From Mycogone perniciosa (Eukaryota > Ascomycota > Sordariomycetes > Hypocreales > Hypocreaceae), in contig JAOALB010000220.1 of assembly GCA_025331125.1 (NCBI GenBank), positions 1-63,419 of the forward strand: 63,419 bases of DNA, given 5' to 3'. The translations under genes were made by a program, and so were the position numbers. Under the pieces are notes generated by a model, which saw nothing but the letters and a program-made list of their open reading frames with translations, was not told the origin of the DNA and did not search any database. This document shows, piece by piece, positions 36,313-47,547 of the stretch; within the stretch, counting starts at the first letter, position 1; each line of letters opens with the position of its first letter.

Positions 36313-37527
36313 ATGGCCTCCCAATCTGACCAACAGGGGATACGTGAGAAGCGCTCGACTCGACTCAGTTTTAATCATATTCCATACCGCAAGGTCGGTG
36401 GTATTGAACCTTACGACTTCAAGCATGGGTCCCGAAAAAACCACCAAGCGAAAGTTCGACCTCGTCTATCAAAAGATACACCACCAAACATCCCAGAGGA
36501 GCCAGGTCCAAAAATTGAGCTCCACAGCTCTACAAGGGGTGCTCCATCAAACATACAGGAAGGCACATTAACAACCACAAAACACATAAACACGACAGAT
36601 GAGTCTATTGAAAGATTCTCAGGTCTGCCTTGGGCCAATCTTTACAGCCTTCAGCTGGGAGAAGGAGAAAGCAATTGCTATGTGGTGGCGGAAAGCAAAG
36701 ACATGGAGCCAAACAAGCAAAATCATTTTCTTATACAGAGGCTATCCACGCCCAAAACAAATGATCAGCTGCATAAGATCAAACGTATCAAGCATGATAA
36801 CTTTATACATGCGGCTGGAATATTCACCAGCGGACAAGGGTGCTTCGTGGCTTGGGAGTTCATGCCAATGTCATTATTGCAGGTTGCTAGGAACCCCTTT
36901 CTCAATGACCTCACGTTCGCATCGATATTGGGACAGGTAAGGATAAGACTGGTTGTCTCACTATATACCTAAATCTTACGAGATCAAGGTTCTTAGAGGC
37001 GTCTGCTATTTACACGGAGAAGGGTGGGAACATGGTCGCTTAAGCTGCTCCAATGTTCTGATCAATCATGAAGGTCAAGTAAAGATTTGTATGCGGATTT
37101 TAATTCGGGTTTTGCGAGGCCCTGCTAATTAAGGCCGCCAGGTGGACAAGAGGACTGCCAAGCTTTTACTGGTAGTGGCACTGATATACAAGGTTTGATT
37201 CACTTGACAATGGAATTGGCGAATGGTTATTATGAAGACGGCTCTATTCCGGGAGTCGGCAACGTTGATGTCCTGGATAAACTTCCCCTTACGATAGAGT
37301 TTCTAAGTTCATTGACAACTGCTAAGGGACGGCAAATTGAAATGAATGAGCTCCAAAAGGTCAGTTTTTCATGCGCCATCAGAAAGAAACATCAACTGAC
37401 TGACTGACTGTAGCATGAACTTTTTAACCTGGATTGGAGCCCTATAGTTTTGAGAGGAATGCTTTCTCACGTGAATTGTTTTACTAGTTGGATTGCACAG
37501 TATCCTCCGAACATAGTGGAGGAGTAG
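36313..37527 (+). CDS. Pseudokinase-like protein (about 351 aa)
   Basis: Four exons: 36313-36936, 36989-37088, 37142-37359, 37414-37527, with introns of 52, 53 and 54 nt; all joins keep frame. The start at 36313 has the strong context AAAACCATGG; an in-frame ATG at 36259 is the alternative. The C-terminal half is laid out like a protein kinase: VLRGVCYLHGEGWEHGRLSC followed by SNVLINHEGQVKIC corresponds to helix E and the catalytic loop, but the HRD aspartate is replaced (HGRL) and no DFG follows. Later LIHLTMELANGYY resembles the helix F region. It is thus probably catalytically dead. It lies head to head with the DUF3723 gene. The role is unknown; a regulatory partner of the DUF3723 protein is a guess from context. 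Confidence 0.7.
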
Positions 37528-38413
37528 GCGGAGAAAACTATTATACCTATCAATTAACGCATACTGTGATGTTTGAAGAAGGTTGAAAGACGGCAATGTG
37601 CAAGGTGGATATAGGCCAAGGGTCTTATCTTACATGGATGAAGAACGCGTCGCGTTTCTGAGGCATTATGAATTGGCTGGCCGCAAAACTACCAGTGATA
37701 CAGACACAAGCTTCTTCATACAACATCCGTGGCCCGCAAGTCTCAGTCATGTAGCCATCAATCACCGATCAACAGTATGAGGGCCCATTAAATGACTAGA
37801 GAAAGATTGAATTCGACGCTCTTACTCTTCCCGAGTTTGGTGGGAAAAGCTGTTGCTTAAATACATGAAAATTGGCTATTAGCCGTTGAAGAATTAGCTA
37901 TCAGTGATTCTGGCCGAATAGGATAAATGAAATAACAGGAATTGCTCAATTCCGGATAAAATAACTTGGATAGCTGATTGTAGATCCATTACGAGTTTGA
38001 CAGTAGCAGATTGTCATTTTCCTTCATCCCTTCAATCGGCTCTAATCTCTCTTATCGACGTCGAACTCTGTGCATTTTTTCAACCAATATTTCCGCCTAA
38101 GTTAGCTAGAACAAGATTCTTCAATTGCTTGATTTCAAAGGCACCTTTGATCGTTGTCACCTGCTATTCCTGATCACTGTTGTGTGACAACAGCGGAAGG
38201 GACGATTTGAGATCAAATTGAGGTCCCTGAAGTTCCCTATCTTGCGAGATGACTGCTGACAATACGAACACGTTGCGCGACAATACCTCGGAGGAGCAAG
38301 AAAATTCTATGTGTCAGACCGACAGCTCAATTTCTAATTACCTCAAGCTATCAACCAAATCTATGCGATTAAATATATGCTTGTTTAATAAAGCATGCAA
38401 CTCATTTTGAAGT
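37528..38413. other. Intergenic stretch with R1 copy
   Basis: Contains R1 copy 4 at 37756-37992 and no supported gene. The 65-codon ORF at 37583-37780 has no recognisable motif. Confidence 0.5.
37756..37992 (-). repeat. Dispersed repeat R1, copy 4
   Basis: Shares ATCAATCACCGATCAACAGT, ATTGAATTCGACGCTCTTAC, TTGCTTAAATACATGAAAAT, GATTCTGGCCGAATAGGATA, GGAATTGCTCAATTCCGGAT and TGTAGATCCATTACGA with copy 3 (24901-25200), in the same orientation and without the 86-bp insertion. Confidence 0.8.
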
Positions 38414-40394
38414 TCAGTATTTATAGATGCTATCATCTTCGTTAGCACGGTCTCTGGTTGTCTCGGTCGATTGCATACTTATAACCAATGTCCTACTTTC
38501 TGAATGCCTGTCTGTGATCTCTTTCTCGATCAGGTCCTTCAGTGGCATTGCAATGTCATACAAATCGGCCCTGGGCTTTCCTTCTCCTTCTTCTGTCATT
38601 AATATCTCTATCTCAGTCGCGTACATCGAGATGCGAAAACTCTGTTAAATGTTCAGCAAGCGACAGCGCCATTGGAAAATCGCTCGCTCACCTTCGTTTC
38701 TTTGTCATCGGAAAGACATTCGTCCAGGACCTTCTTTACGTGCTCTCCTACATCTGTGTATAGTTAGTCTACCAGCTACGTACTGGTGGATATAGCTCAC
38801 TTGGATCAGAAACCTGCCAGGCGAGGTGGACACGAGCTAATGATGGCTTCGCTGTGGAGCAGTCATGCACGAGTTTTCTCAAGTATGGTAAACACGAGAT
38901 CACACCATATCCAGTAGCAATCACGAGAACGTTTTCGTAATTCTCAATAGACAAGACGCTGCCGTGTGGTCCACTAAACCCCGCAAGAGTGACAATTTCT
39001 TTCGAAGTAGCCGCGTTGGCCAGCTCGAACACATGTCTGGTCCATCCTTGCTGGGGTTGCACGATAAGTTCTAGGACATCTTGGTGTTGTTCAGACCACG
39101 AGATGATGGTGAAAGGATGGGCCTGTAAGAAAGACCAGGTGGATACCCACGGCATCCATATGTTTATATATTGCCCAGCCTGCACCATTAGCGGCCGACG
39201 AAGTGATAGGAAAATACGGAACGTGTGCTGATCTGAATGGATACGGGCTGAGCACAGCTGCATCTTAGTTCGGAATAAGACAAGTGCCAGCTGAGTAATG
39301 CATAACACTCCAAATAACGTCGCAGCTACGACAGCATAAAGCATCTGATTTGGTGGCATATGGCGCCAACAAGCATATGCTAGGAGCATCGCATTAAGTT
39401 GATGTGAACGTAGTGCCACTTCATACCACACAAATCGTAGAACCAATGGGAACATCATTGCCTGGAAGGTGAGGGACAGCATTGCCCGCTCAATGTTAGT
39501 TAACATTGAATGTTAGGCAAGAAATGGTGACATCCTTACTATCAGAGCAAACAGGTTATTGGGTGAGCCGAAATGAAAGTCCTTGCCATCAAGTCTCGCG
39601 ACAATAGCGTGAAAGATAGCCAAAACAAAAACCGTGAGACCTGCAGATGAGTGAATGCGCTGATAGATGTTAAGTGGTACACTTGAGAGGTCGGCAAGGG
39701 TGCTAAGGTGCGGGCCGGCGTAAAGTATGAGAAGATTGATCAAAGAAAGCTTGCCAGCTCGAAGGCCAGCTTTTGAGAGCCCCGGAAATCGGATAAACAC
39801 GCAAGAGACATTGGCTCCGAAATAGGCAAGTAATACGACAACATGTTTTAGTTTCCAGGGATCGATGAATCTTTGTCTCCGGAGAAAGTTCACGATTCTA
39901 TGTTGATTAGAGCTGCACAAGGTATACTTTTGGACTATAGTGGCAACGGTAACTAGCACAGGCGGGCAGATGGAATAAAGCACGCTGATTAAGAACAGGA
40001 AGATAGTTCTATGGGAATTCTTAGGGAGGACCTTCCGGAGAAGGACTGTTGTAAATAAAAGCGCCCCAAGTGCTATTGAATATATAGCTGTTACTTCGGC
40101 CAATGAGGGGAATTCCATTTTGCTTGTAAAGGACGAGGCGTTCACCGGGAGGGGGGCAGAGACCGAAGCAGAGCCAAGGATAGGAAGAGGGTATGGGAAG
40201 AGATAGCTTATATGACTGATTTGCTGTTCGTAAGGGATTAGAGACACTACGACGCCGCTCGTGAATATGAAGAGGCAGATTTTGCCGGACAAGGGGGCCA
40301 GAATTGCTGCTATTATGTTGTTCCAGGGTGACTTTTGGCATTTTCCCAGCACCACTATGCTACAGTCCTTCACGGTGAATGATGTACAATACAT
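38414..40394 (-). CDS. FRE-type ferric/cupric reductase transmembrane protein (about 610 aa)
   Basis: Four exons: 40394-39540, 39488-38801, 38753-38692 and 38641-38414; introns are 51, 47 and 50 nt and all joins keep frame (611 codons with stop). Several hydrophobic helices precede the histidine pairs of the ferric-reductase core, in YQRIHSSAGL..AIFHAIVA and ALRSHQLNAM..ACWRHM, which bind haem. The FAD site HPFTIISW and NAD-binding ATGYGVISCLPYLRKL follow. The protein moves electrons from cytosolic NADPH to external Fe(III) or Cu(II) before uptake. An internal ATG at 40118 would drop a hydrophobic 92-residue leader and may be the real start. Ferric reductases of this type are recurrent Starship cargo. 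No break is seen. Confidence 0.9.
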
Positions 40395-42561
40395 CCAATT
40401 TTTGCCCTAACAGCCAAAGCACTAACAATGGCACTGTTGAAAATCTCTGCTCCACTTTATTCAAGTTATGAATTAATATCATTACATAACGACGTTTTAG
40501 TATTCTGTACTGTGAGTTTGTAGAGCGTCGATATCAAGAAATAATACCCAAGTATCTCGTGGGTACCGGAAAGATGCCCGGAGTCACGTGACCAGCTTAC
40601 CATACGCCAAGATAGTACTCTGTACGATTGGTCATGATACGGATACGAAGTAGAATAGCATACATAAAGGGATAAAGTTTGTTTAATTCGTTTTCTAATT
40701 ACTCCGTACTCCGTACGGAGTACTGTTTCGTGATATACCTACAGTTTAGGCTCAATTGGGTACTAATTTAAGTCCTGCAGGAAATTACATCATGTGGCTC
40801 GACCCACGATGCACACCAAAAACCATATTTGACGCGAAATGCAAGACACACGCTTATTAAAGCACTTTACTCCATATGTGTCAGATAACAAGGACCCCTT
40901 GTTGTTGGATAAGGACGGAATACGGAGGAATACGAGGTGGATCGTTATGACGCGTCTAGTGTGATGTACAGGGAAACGCGTCAGCTTATCTGAAGGTTAT
41001 AAATAGGCCGCCAAGGAAACGAAATAAGAGGACGGGGGAACGCACAAGGCACATACTCTTGCGGAGATCAATTGATAAGGACAGCAGCGATCAATTGGTG
41101 GCTTGCGGCGAACACAAAGATGTCTTTCGAATCAGGCAACTGAATTCTAATTTCTGACCAATTGAGCAGAATTCCTGCTTCCTAAATACATAGAGGTCGG
41201 CGGCGCTAGCAGTGTGACTTACGTGCAACAGTGTAAACGCTTGTCAGCATGAACTGGTGATATAAATGCTGAGTAGTCAGCTTTCGGTCTCTACATACGT
41301 ACTACTGGATGCCTTAGGGAGGTGTCCCTCGTCTGAACCCGCAGCAGTGTTTACGAAGGGGTCGTAAGTGCATGGGGTGAATTGCGAATTGGTGTGCCGG
41401 CGGTACGGACGTTGAAGGAACCAGGAGGCGAGAGATATCTGCTAGATTATCGCGTGTAGACCTGTGATGATTGATAACTATGCGGTGACGATTGAGTGAC
41501 GGTGCATTGACGGGGCGGGAAATAGGTTCCTGTTTGGCTGTGCTATCAGAAAGGAAATAGGAACAGATTAACTACCCTCTGTGACTGTCCAGGTTGCAAG
41601 GTACAAGTAGGAGGACACGCAGAGTATTTCTTCCTATTCTACGGAAAAATAATGCAGAGAGCTCTTTCCAGATGACTAGTTCAGCCCATAGCGAGGTCCA
41701 ACTATTAATTATAGATTAATAGTATGAGGGCAAACATGACTCAAAAATGATAGAATTTGACACTCTTGCTGATCCCAAGATAGGTGGGAAAACCAGAGAT
41801 TGGATTGAGTAGATGTGGCTGGGTGTGTTTATCACGCGCTTGTGTAGGTGCAAACACGACTCATTCAAACCATCGGCTCTGAGTAATAATTCCACTATGA
41901 GGCGTGCTACTGCAATTTTTGTAAAAGTGCCTGCGTAACTCAGTTCATCGTGTATTCAGGCAACAGCTATCTTGAGCCAGATAAAAACATGGGAGTCTCT
42001 CATTGCCCCAACCGTAAGGGAACTTCCCCAATCGTTGTTTAGCCATCCAATTCATTACTGCTGCGTGATATATATAGACCCCAGAATCCCTTTCTTCAGT
42101 AGACACCAGACAGCCGTTATATAAGACGACTGTCAGTTACAGTTATTGGTTATTATCTACAGTTTATTACCAACTCCCTGCACTGTGGTATGTCCTTGAG
42201 ATATTTTGGAATGTCATACACTCGCCATGTCACCGGCTATGTCACTGGTACTGGTACTAGGGGTAATGGGGTAAAACCACCCCTGGCCTCTCCTTAGGAT
42301 TAAAATATTAGATTGCAGGACAGAACGAGTGAGAAATCAACATTGGAGACACAATATACAGAAATTTAGCCAGCCTCCATAAAGAATATCCGAGAAAAGC
42401 GGCAGCTTCACCCTTGAACAGCAGGCGCTTGGTGAGAGAAAATGTGTGCATAAAGGTCCTAACACTATCTTACCGCTGGACAGAATACTCGGCGCTAAAC
42501 ATACTGTAATAATCCAGCTTCTAAATTGGAATAGAAAAGAACGGTGGCTGAGGGTGGTAAC
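40395..42561. other. Intergenic stretch (2.2 kb)
   Basis: No gene is supported. A perfect 18-bp palindrome GTACTCCGTACGGAGTAC lies at 40706-40723. About 40735-40785 shares an inverted copy of sequence found just after the F-box ORF (20696-20760), around TTTAGGCTCAATTGGGTACT. R1 copy 5 is at 41703-41793. Confidence 0.5.
41703..41793 (-). repeat. Dispersed repeat R1, copy 5 (partial)
   Basis: Carries the R1 words AGATTAATAGTATGAGGGC, AGAATTTGACACTCTTGCTG and ATCCCAAGATAGGTGGGAAA and then leaves the repeat. Confidence 0.65.
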
Positions 42562-43878
42562 TTAATTTCTATGGGATCTTAGTTCCTGAATGATCAATTT
42601 AGCGACCTCTTTGGCCAGCATTGTCAAGTCTGAAGGATCGGGCACCGGCTTAAATCTCGAATCTCTCCTACGATTGGTTACAAGGGGTTCGAATAGCCCT
42701 TCGACGCCCTCTGTTGTTGGTAAAGGTGTATCTTGTTGTCGCGATTCGCCCCAGGCCCGAGCTGATCCCAGTGATGACTTGTCCGCGGCTACATCGAAAG
42801 CCACTGTAGGCGATCTCCTGAAGCGTGCTTTGTCGAGTGACGTCTCTCGCTCGGGAGTTGGTCGGTACAAGGGTACTGAAGGCGACCTGCTGTCGCGTTG
42901 CAGTTCGAAGTTGGCTATAGCATCTTCATATCGTTCCATTTGCTTAACTGCTGCGTGATACAGCTTCTCGTCGGCTTTTGCTCTAGTCCATAGTTTTCGT
43001 ATAGCATCGCGTGACTCCCAAGATTTAATAGACCTGCCATTGACTTCCCATAATATTTGAGCATAAGTCAAGGGAGGTTTAATTCCATCGGAGTTTAGTG
43101 TCTCCTTTTCGTAGAGATCGGGGTTTAGTGTCTCTACTTCTTGTCTGATGATATCCGAGAGCTGTTGGCTTTGATTATGCCTAATTTTGCTTTCGAAGGC
43201 AATGCTGATTATTCCCTTCATATGGCGCTTATTGCACTTCTTTGTACCATTCTCATTCAACCACTCGGACGGGCGAAGATTCTTGTTAGTAAAATTCATT
43301 CCCTCTTCTGTTTTGTATACGCCATCCGAAGAAGTTTCAAGTCGGTAGTACGGCCTATTCTTCCATCCATATTGATTGATAAACAGTCCACGAAATGCGG
43401 AGTGGGCTACGGTTTTGCAGGCTCCGAACTTTTCTCCGCCATCTGGGCTTTTCACCAATAAAAAGTCCTCTTCATCATCCAGTTCGTTATATGTAGTGTC
43501 GGGCGTGTCTGAATGGCCATCGTCATCGAGCATATCTGCATCGTCGGCACTTCTTCTGGCAGATTGTTCGACAGGCTCAACGGGCTCTTGGGCAGGTTCT
43601 TGGGCAGGCTCTTGGGCAGGTTCTTGGGCAGATTCCTTCACAAGCATTTCCTTATTGATAATTACTTCCCCCAATGAATTTAGAATTTCCAAGTCACACC
43701 ACTCTTCCATCGATAACTTCTGTATGCCGTCATCGGGCCCATCGAGCAACGATTGTATGGATTGGACACGGTCTTCGTCATAGCGCCCTGACTTAGGCGT
43801 AGAAGATATCTCCCACATCAAAGTCAATAACGCCCTTCCTTGTTCAACATTAGGAGTGTTTGTCGAATCAGAATCCAT
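42562..43878 (-). CDS. Uncharacterised acidic protein (438 aa) with QEPA repeats
   Basis: A single long frame with an ATG at 43878. Residues 83-100 form QEPA-type tandem tetrapeptides (coded by 12-bp repeats at 43583-43640), followed by a very acidic stretch (DDADMLDDDGHSD, LDDEEDF). A conserved-looking core around residues 150-310 contains KTVAHSAFRGLFINQYGWKN and a charged helix-rich end. The last 25 residues (LTMLAKEVAKLIIQELRSHR) look like an amphipathic helix. No known domain was recognised. There is no signal peptide and no transmembrane segment, so it is probably cytosolic or nuclear. It sits between the ferric reductase and the Tc1/mariner cluster. Confidence 0.65.
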   Translation of the reverse strand: MDSDSTNTPNVEQGRALLTLMWEISSTPKSGRYDEDRVQSIQSLLDGPDDGIQKLSMEEWCDLEILNSLGEVIINKEMLVKESAQEPAQEPAQEPAQEPVEPVEQSARRSADDADMLDDDGHSDTPDTTYNELDDEEDFLLVKSPDGGEKFGACKTVAHSAFRGLFINQYGWKNRPYYRLETSSDGVYKTEEGMNFTNKNLRPSEWLNENGTKKCNKRHMKGIISIAFESKIRHNQSQQLSDIIRQEVETLNPDLYEKETLNSDGIKPPLTYAQILWEVNGRSIKSWESRDAIRKLWTRAKADEKLYHAAVKQMERYEDAIANFELQRDSRSPSVPLYRPTPERETSLDKARFRRSPTVAFDVAADKSSLGSARAWGESRQQDTPLPTTEGVEGLFEPLVTNRRRDSRFKPVPDPSDLTMLAKEVAKLIIQELRSHRN

Positions 43879-44119
43879 GTTTACTGGGTGGAAGGGTTTA
43901 CTCTTAAGAACGCAAATAAAACAAAACCATGAACGTATGGAAGTACAGTCTTATATAATTGGTAGTTGAAAGCCGGAAATGGTTGCAAGATTTTCTGTTG
44001 AGCTAATATTGGTAGGTCATACTAGGTACATTCAGGAGTGACACCGGTTTCCTGTGAAAATAAACTCTTTTCAAATTCAAGTGTGTGGATCTTACGGCGC
44101 TTATTACATGCCCTTTATA

Positions 44120-44764
44120 CAGTAGAGGCCGAAATGAGTGTCCGCGATTTGCGTGTTTAGAAACTCTCTGGGCACGGACCAGACTGCTGCCTGCTGTAGC
44201 TTGTACTATAGAAGAACGTATATTAGGTTATTTGTTAGCATTAGCCTAATAAAGGCCATTTGTGGCTTTTTAATGTTGTATGTTAAGATTTTAATCTTTC
44301 TTACAGTTGCGGACGAAACCAGTGTCCGCCATTTGTGTCTTTAGAAACTCTCTGGGCACGGACTAGACTGCTGCCTGCTGTAGCTACTACTATACAATAA
44401 AGCGTGGCAGGTTGTTCTCTAGCATGAACTTAACGAAAGCCATAAATGGCTTTTTAATGTTATAAATTGGGATTTTGATCCGTCTTACTCCTGGAAGTCA
44501 GAAACAGAAACTTTAAAATATAGCGCTTATAGATCTAAGGTTTTTTTCTATTAATGGAGAGTCTAGAGCGGCTTTCGGCTGTTTCTTGTCGTTCCCTTTT
44601 ATATGATAATAGCGAAATTGGTCTAACGTAATATTAGGTAGACACTAAGAAGGCACGGTTGGGCTGCGTTTATAGAAGTATCGACTACGAAAATTAGAGG
44701 CATGGTCTGTACCCAGAAACTTTCTATATTGACAAATCGCGGACACTCGTTTCGGCCTCTACTG
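44120..44764. mobile_element. 645-bp Tc1/mariner MITE with an internal duplication
   Basis: Inverted ends CAGTAGAGGCCGAAATGAGT (left) and the matching ACTCGTTTCGGCCTCTACTG (right) are flanked by TA at 44118-44119 and 44765-44766. The first 184 bp, including the terminal repeat, are repeated from 44304 (CAGTTGCGGACGAAACCAGT then GGGCACGGACTAGACTGCTG), so the MITE carries a tandem duplication of its left part. Its right half matches 50567-51025 in opposite orientation. No coding capacity. Confidence 0.85.
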
Positions 44765-44766
44765 TA

Positions 44767-46185
44767 TGCTTGGAAGTCAGAACTAGAAACTTGTAAACTG
44801 CGCACTTATGGATTTAAAGCTTTGTCTATTAAGAAAGAGCTTAGAGCGACTTCTGGGTGTTTCTTGCCGTTCCCCTCTGTATAGCAATGGCGAAATTGTT
44901 CTTACTGTAGAGGGCGAAATGAGTTTCCGCATTTTTCAGCTCTCAAACATTCTGGGCACGGACCAGGATTGTGGCGCAATGTGGCTGATACAGTGCTGGG
45001 CTCAAGCCGATATGTACTTTGTACTTTTGAGAAGGTGCCTTAATATGGGTCAGAATTGGACTTTTACAGGGCAGTTGCAGCAGACACCTAATTCCTAAGG
45101 CACAAGGAGATTGTCTGGTTTAGGCCATCCAGTAGGCAGCGACATCTTTTGGAACCACGTCGTCAATAAAGTCAGAACGGCTTCTCGTTGCTGATACATA
45201 ATATCGATGGCTCCGCAACTTGCTGCCTCTTAACATGAACTGATGGATGCGATGATCCAGAAAGATTTGCCGACTAACGAAATAGTCACAGCTGTCGGTT
45301 GCAGCGAACGCACAGTACGCAGAAAGCGATCGAAACGACGATGCTCTGAAACAAGGGAAGCACCCTCCAGCCTTGTCGGCCGGCGCAGTTCTATTATACC
45401 CTACATGAGAGAAATCCTACGTGAGCAGCTAATCAAGCAGCCTGATATGTTTCGATGTGAGATGTCGATTTCCTATACCATAAGACCGGAGTGGAAGTGT
45501 CGCCTCACAGCGTCGGTCGGACCTTCAAGGCCAGGGATGGTCTGGGAAAACGACCCGCCGTGTAGCAAAGCAACAAAATCACGAGCTGCGAGATTTATAT
45601 CTATATAGGCTCTCGGAATACGAGACTAATCAACTAGTCTTTATTGATGAATCCGGTTGCGATAAGAAAGTTGGACAGAGACGCTGGGGATAGGCCCCGC
45701 GAGGATGCATGCCAGTGCAGATTAACGGGTTCAATCGTGAGCAAAGGTTTCAGATTCTCCCAGCATATATACAGGATGGCGTCTTGTTCGCGCGTATATA
45801 CCTAGGATTGACAGATAGCGAATTTTTTAATGACTTTGTTAAACAGCTATTGCATCACTGCGGTAGATGGCCTGAACCTAGATCGGTCCTTGTTATGGAC
45901 AATGCTAGCTTCCACTGCTCAGACAGGCTCAGGCAATTATGTGCCGAGGCGGGGGTTAAGCTGCTTTACCTGCCACCGTACTCGCCAGACTTTAATCCGA
46001 TCGAAGAGTTCTTTGCGGAACTGAAGGCATACATCAAGAAGCATTGGAAAGAGCACGATGACCTGATTAGGGAGGACTTCAAAGCCTTCTTAAGGCTATG
46101 TATCGAGATTGTAGGCTCTCGCCGGGCAAGTGCTAGGGGTCACTTTCGCCATACTGGGCTGTCTGTTAAGGAACCTCTCGAGTAA
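44767..46185 (+). mobile_element. Tc1/mariner transposon relic with partial upstream copy
   Basis: 44767-44902 repeats internal MITE sequence (GGAAGTCAGAACTAGAAACT and GTTTCTTGCCGTTCCC). A new terminal repeat CTGTAGAGGGCGAAATGAGT follows TA at 44903-44904 and leads into a transposase frame. The right terminal repeat was not found before the gene at 46246, so the right end is lost. The MITEs at 44120 and 50567 look like deletion derivatives of this element. Confidence 0.7.
45243..46185 (+). pseudogene. Tc1/mariner DD34E transposase, frameshifted
   Basis: Frame 45243-45608 holds a helix-turn-helix (NEIVTAVGCSERTVRRKRSK) and a GRR..YMREILREQL linker. A shift of frame near 45465 follows. Further on, VFIDESGCDKK (about 45641) gives the first catalytic Asp, LVMDNASFH (about 45893) the second, and NPIEEFFAEL the Glu; exactly 34 residues lie between the second Asp and the Glu. 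A TAG near 45690 stands where a tryptophan codon TGG is expected. It cannot be translated through, so the element is not autonomous. Confidence 0.85.
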
Positions 46186-46245
46186 ATGCTCTGCAAGTCA
46201 TATTATCATTTAGAAAGAAAATGCACATGGTCTATTGTATTATAT

Positions 46246-47547
46246 CTAAGCTTCATCTACCCATTTCTTTACATCTTCAACAAATGATCTCGCAATACCT
46301 CGCATTACACCTTCTTTAACATAGAGGTTAATATTTTGGTCAGTATACACGTGCTTGAGATCGAGACCTTGCTCTAGGGTTATTGTGCCCGCCTTCCAGA
46401 AGGCCGTCTTCCAAGCCTTGTTGCTAATCTGAGTGCAATGCCACTGACAATAACGCTTTATCGCATCATCTCTTGGCCCCGGAATACAAAAATCGGCATG
46501 GCGCCTCACCGACGCCGCATCGGGAGCCTCAGAATTTGACCCTGTAGAACATTCACTTGAGGCTGAATTGGAATGTCTAGGCATAACATTATGAATATGA
46601 ATCGGAGGCAAGCCGTCCGTGAAAGAGGCTTTTCGCTTCTTCTTCCTGCGTTCTGAGTCCAGCTTATCCTTCCCGTGAATCAAGTCACGGATGTACTGCG
46701 GCACATCATCGTGTGTCTTCAATGTTTCACCATCTTCGACATACTCGACGAGCTTGTGTAAGGCATTGGGTTCCAAACTGAAGTGCTTTCTTCCCTGATC
46801 TGGATCACGCCAGCAGTACCTTCCTTGACATGGGGGCCCAGCGCAACGCATAAGGTTGTAGACATCCCTCCAATGAGAAGTCCGGCCCGAAGCCTCCTCC
46901 GCCTCAAGTTCGGCAAATTGCCTTCCCGTCGCCCCCTGTCTAGCGCTCTGCCGCGTCCTCATAGCGGCAGACTGACTCACATCCTTGCAAATAAATGATA
47001 TGTCGATCCGCAGCTTCTTCCCGCAACGGAAAAGAGGACTCCAGGCTCTCAGCTGGTTCTCCATAATATCCCAATCGATATTAAACTCATTAAAGCGCTT
47101 CGTTAGGTCACGTTCGGAACGGTCCGACACGGATACAACAACGTTAGTCTCCTCAGGTTTATAACATTTGTTTCGTGGTGTTTTCCGCTTTAGGAGGTCC
47201 TCGACTGCTGACTTCAAGGTCGTATTCCAAAACGCACCAGGCGCTAATACAAGATTCGGTTCTTGTTCTGGGTTATATGTGAGCTTTGTGAGTCTTCCTT
47301 TGTTTAAAAGCAACTTCCACTCAATAGAATAATGAATGTAAGTGGGCGGCAATTTACCATATGCCAGATCTTTGTCCCAGTCACTTAACTGGAGCAATGG
47401 CAGGCCTGGTCCGTTACTCCGCTGCTGGCTCTGGCTAGCCGGACATACGCTACGGCTGTCAAACCTTGGAGTGCGATAATCAAGCGCGACGTCGTCATAG
47501 ATCGTTGCATCATACTGCACATATCCATAGTGGCAAGCTTGTGACAT
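46246..47547 (-). CDS. Uncharacterised fungal protein (433 aa), expanded accessory family
   Basis: A single frame from ATG at 47547 to TAA, ending 61 bp after the Tc1 relic. Landmarks: a region with VVVSVSDRSERDLTKRFNEF and KKLRIDISFICKD, a cysteine cluster CAGPPCQGRYCWRDPDQGRK (possible metal or structural site), HDDVPQYIRDLI, a basic nuclear-signal-like SERRKKKRKASF, and a C-terminal DFCIPGPRDDAIKRYCQWH to FVEDVKKWVDE segment. I recall similar hypothetical proteins in many copies in accessory regions of Aspergillus, Penicillium and Fusarium, without a known function. A homologous, 5'-truncated copy lies at 56107-56646. No intron or lesion is seen. Confidence 0.7.
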   Translation of the reverse strand: MSQACHYGYVQYDATIYDDVALDYRTPRFDSRSVCPASQSQQRSNGPGLPLLQLSDWDKDLAYGKLPPTYIHYSIEWKLLLNKGRLTKLTYNPEQEPNLVLAPGAFWNTTLKSAVEDLLKRKTPRNKCYKPEETNVVVSVSDRSERDLTKRFNEFNIDWDIMENQLRAWSPLFRCGKKLRIDISFICKDVSQSAAMRTRQSARQGATGRQFAELEAEEASGRTSHWRDVYNLMRCAGPPCQGRYCWRDPDQGRKHFSLEPNALHKLVEYVEDGETLKTHDDVPQYIRDLIHGKDKLDSERRKKKRKASFTDGLPPIHIHNVMPRHSNSASSECSTGSNSEAPDAASVRRHADFCIPGPRDDAIKRYCQWHCTQISNKAWKTAFWKAGTITLEQGLDLKHVYTDQNINLYVKEGVMRGIARSFVEDVKKWVDEA

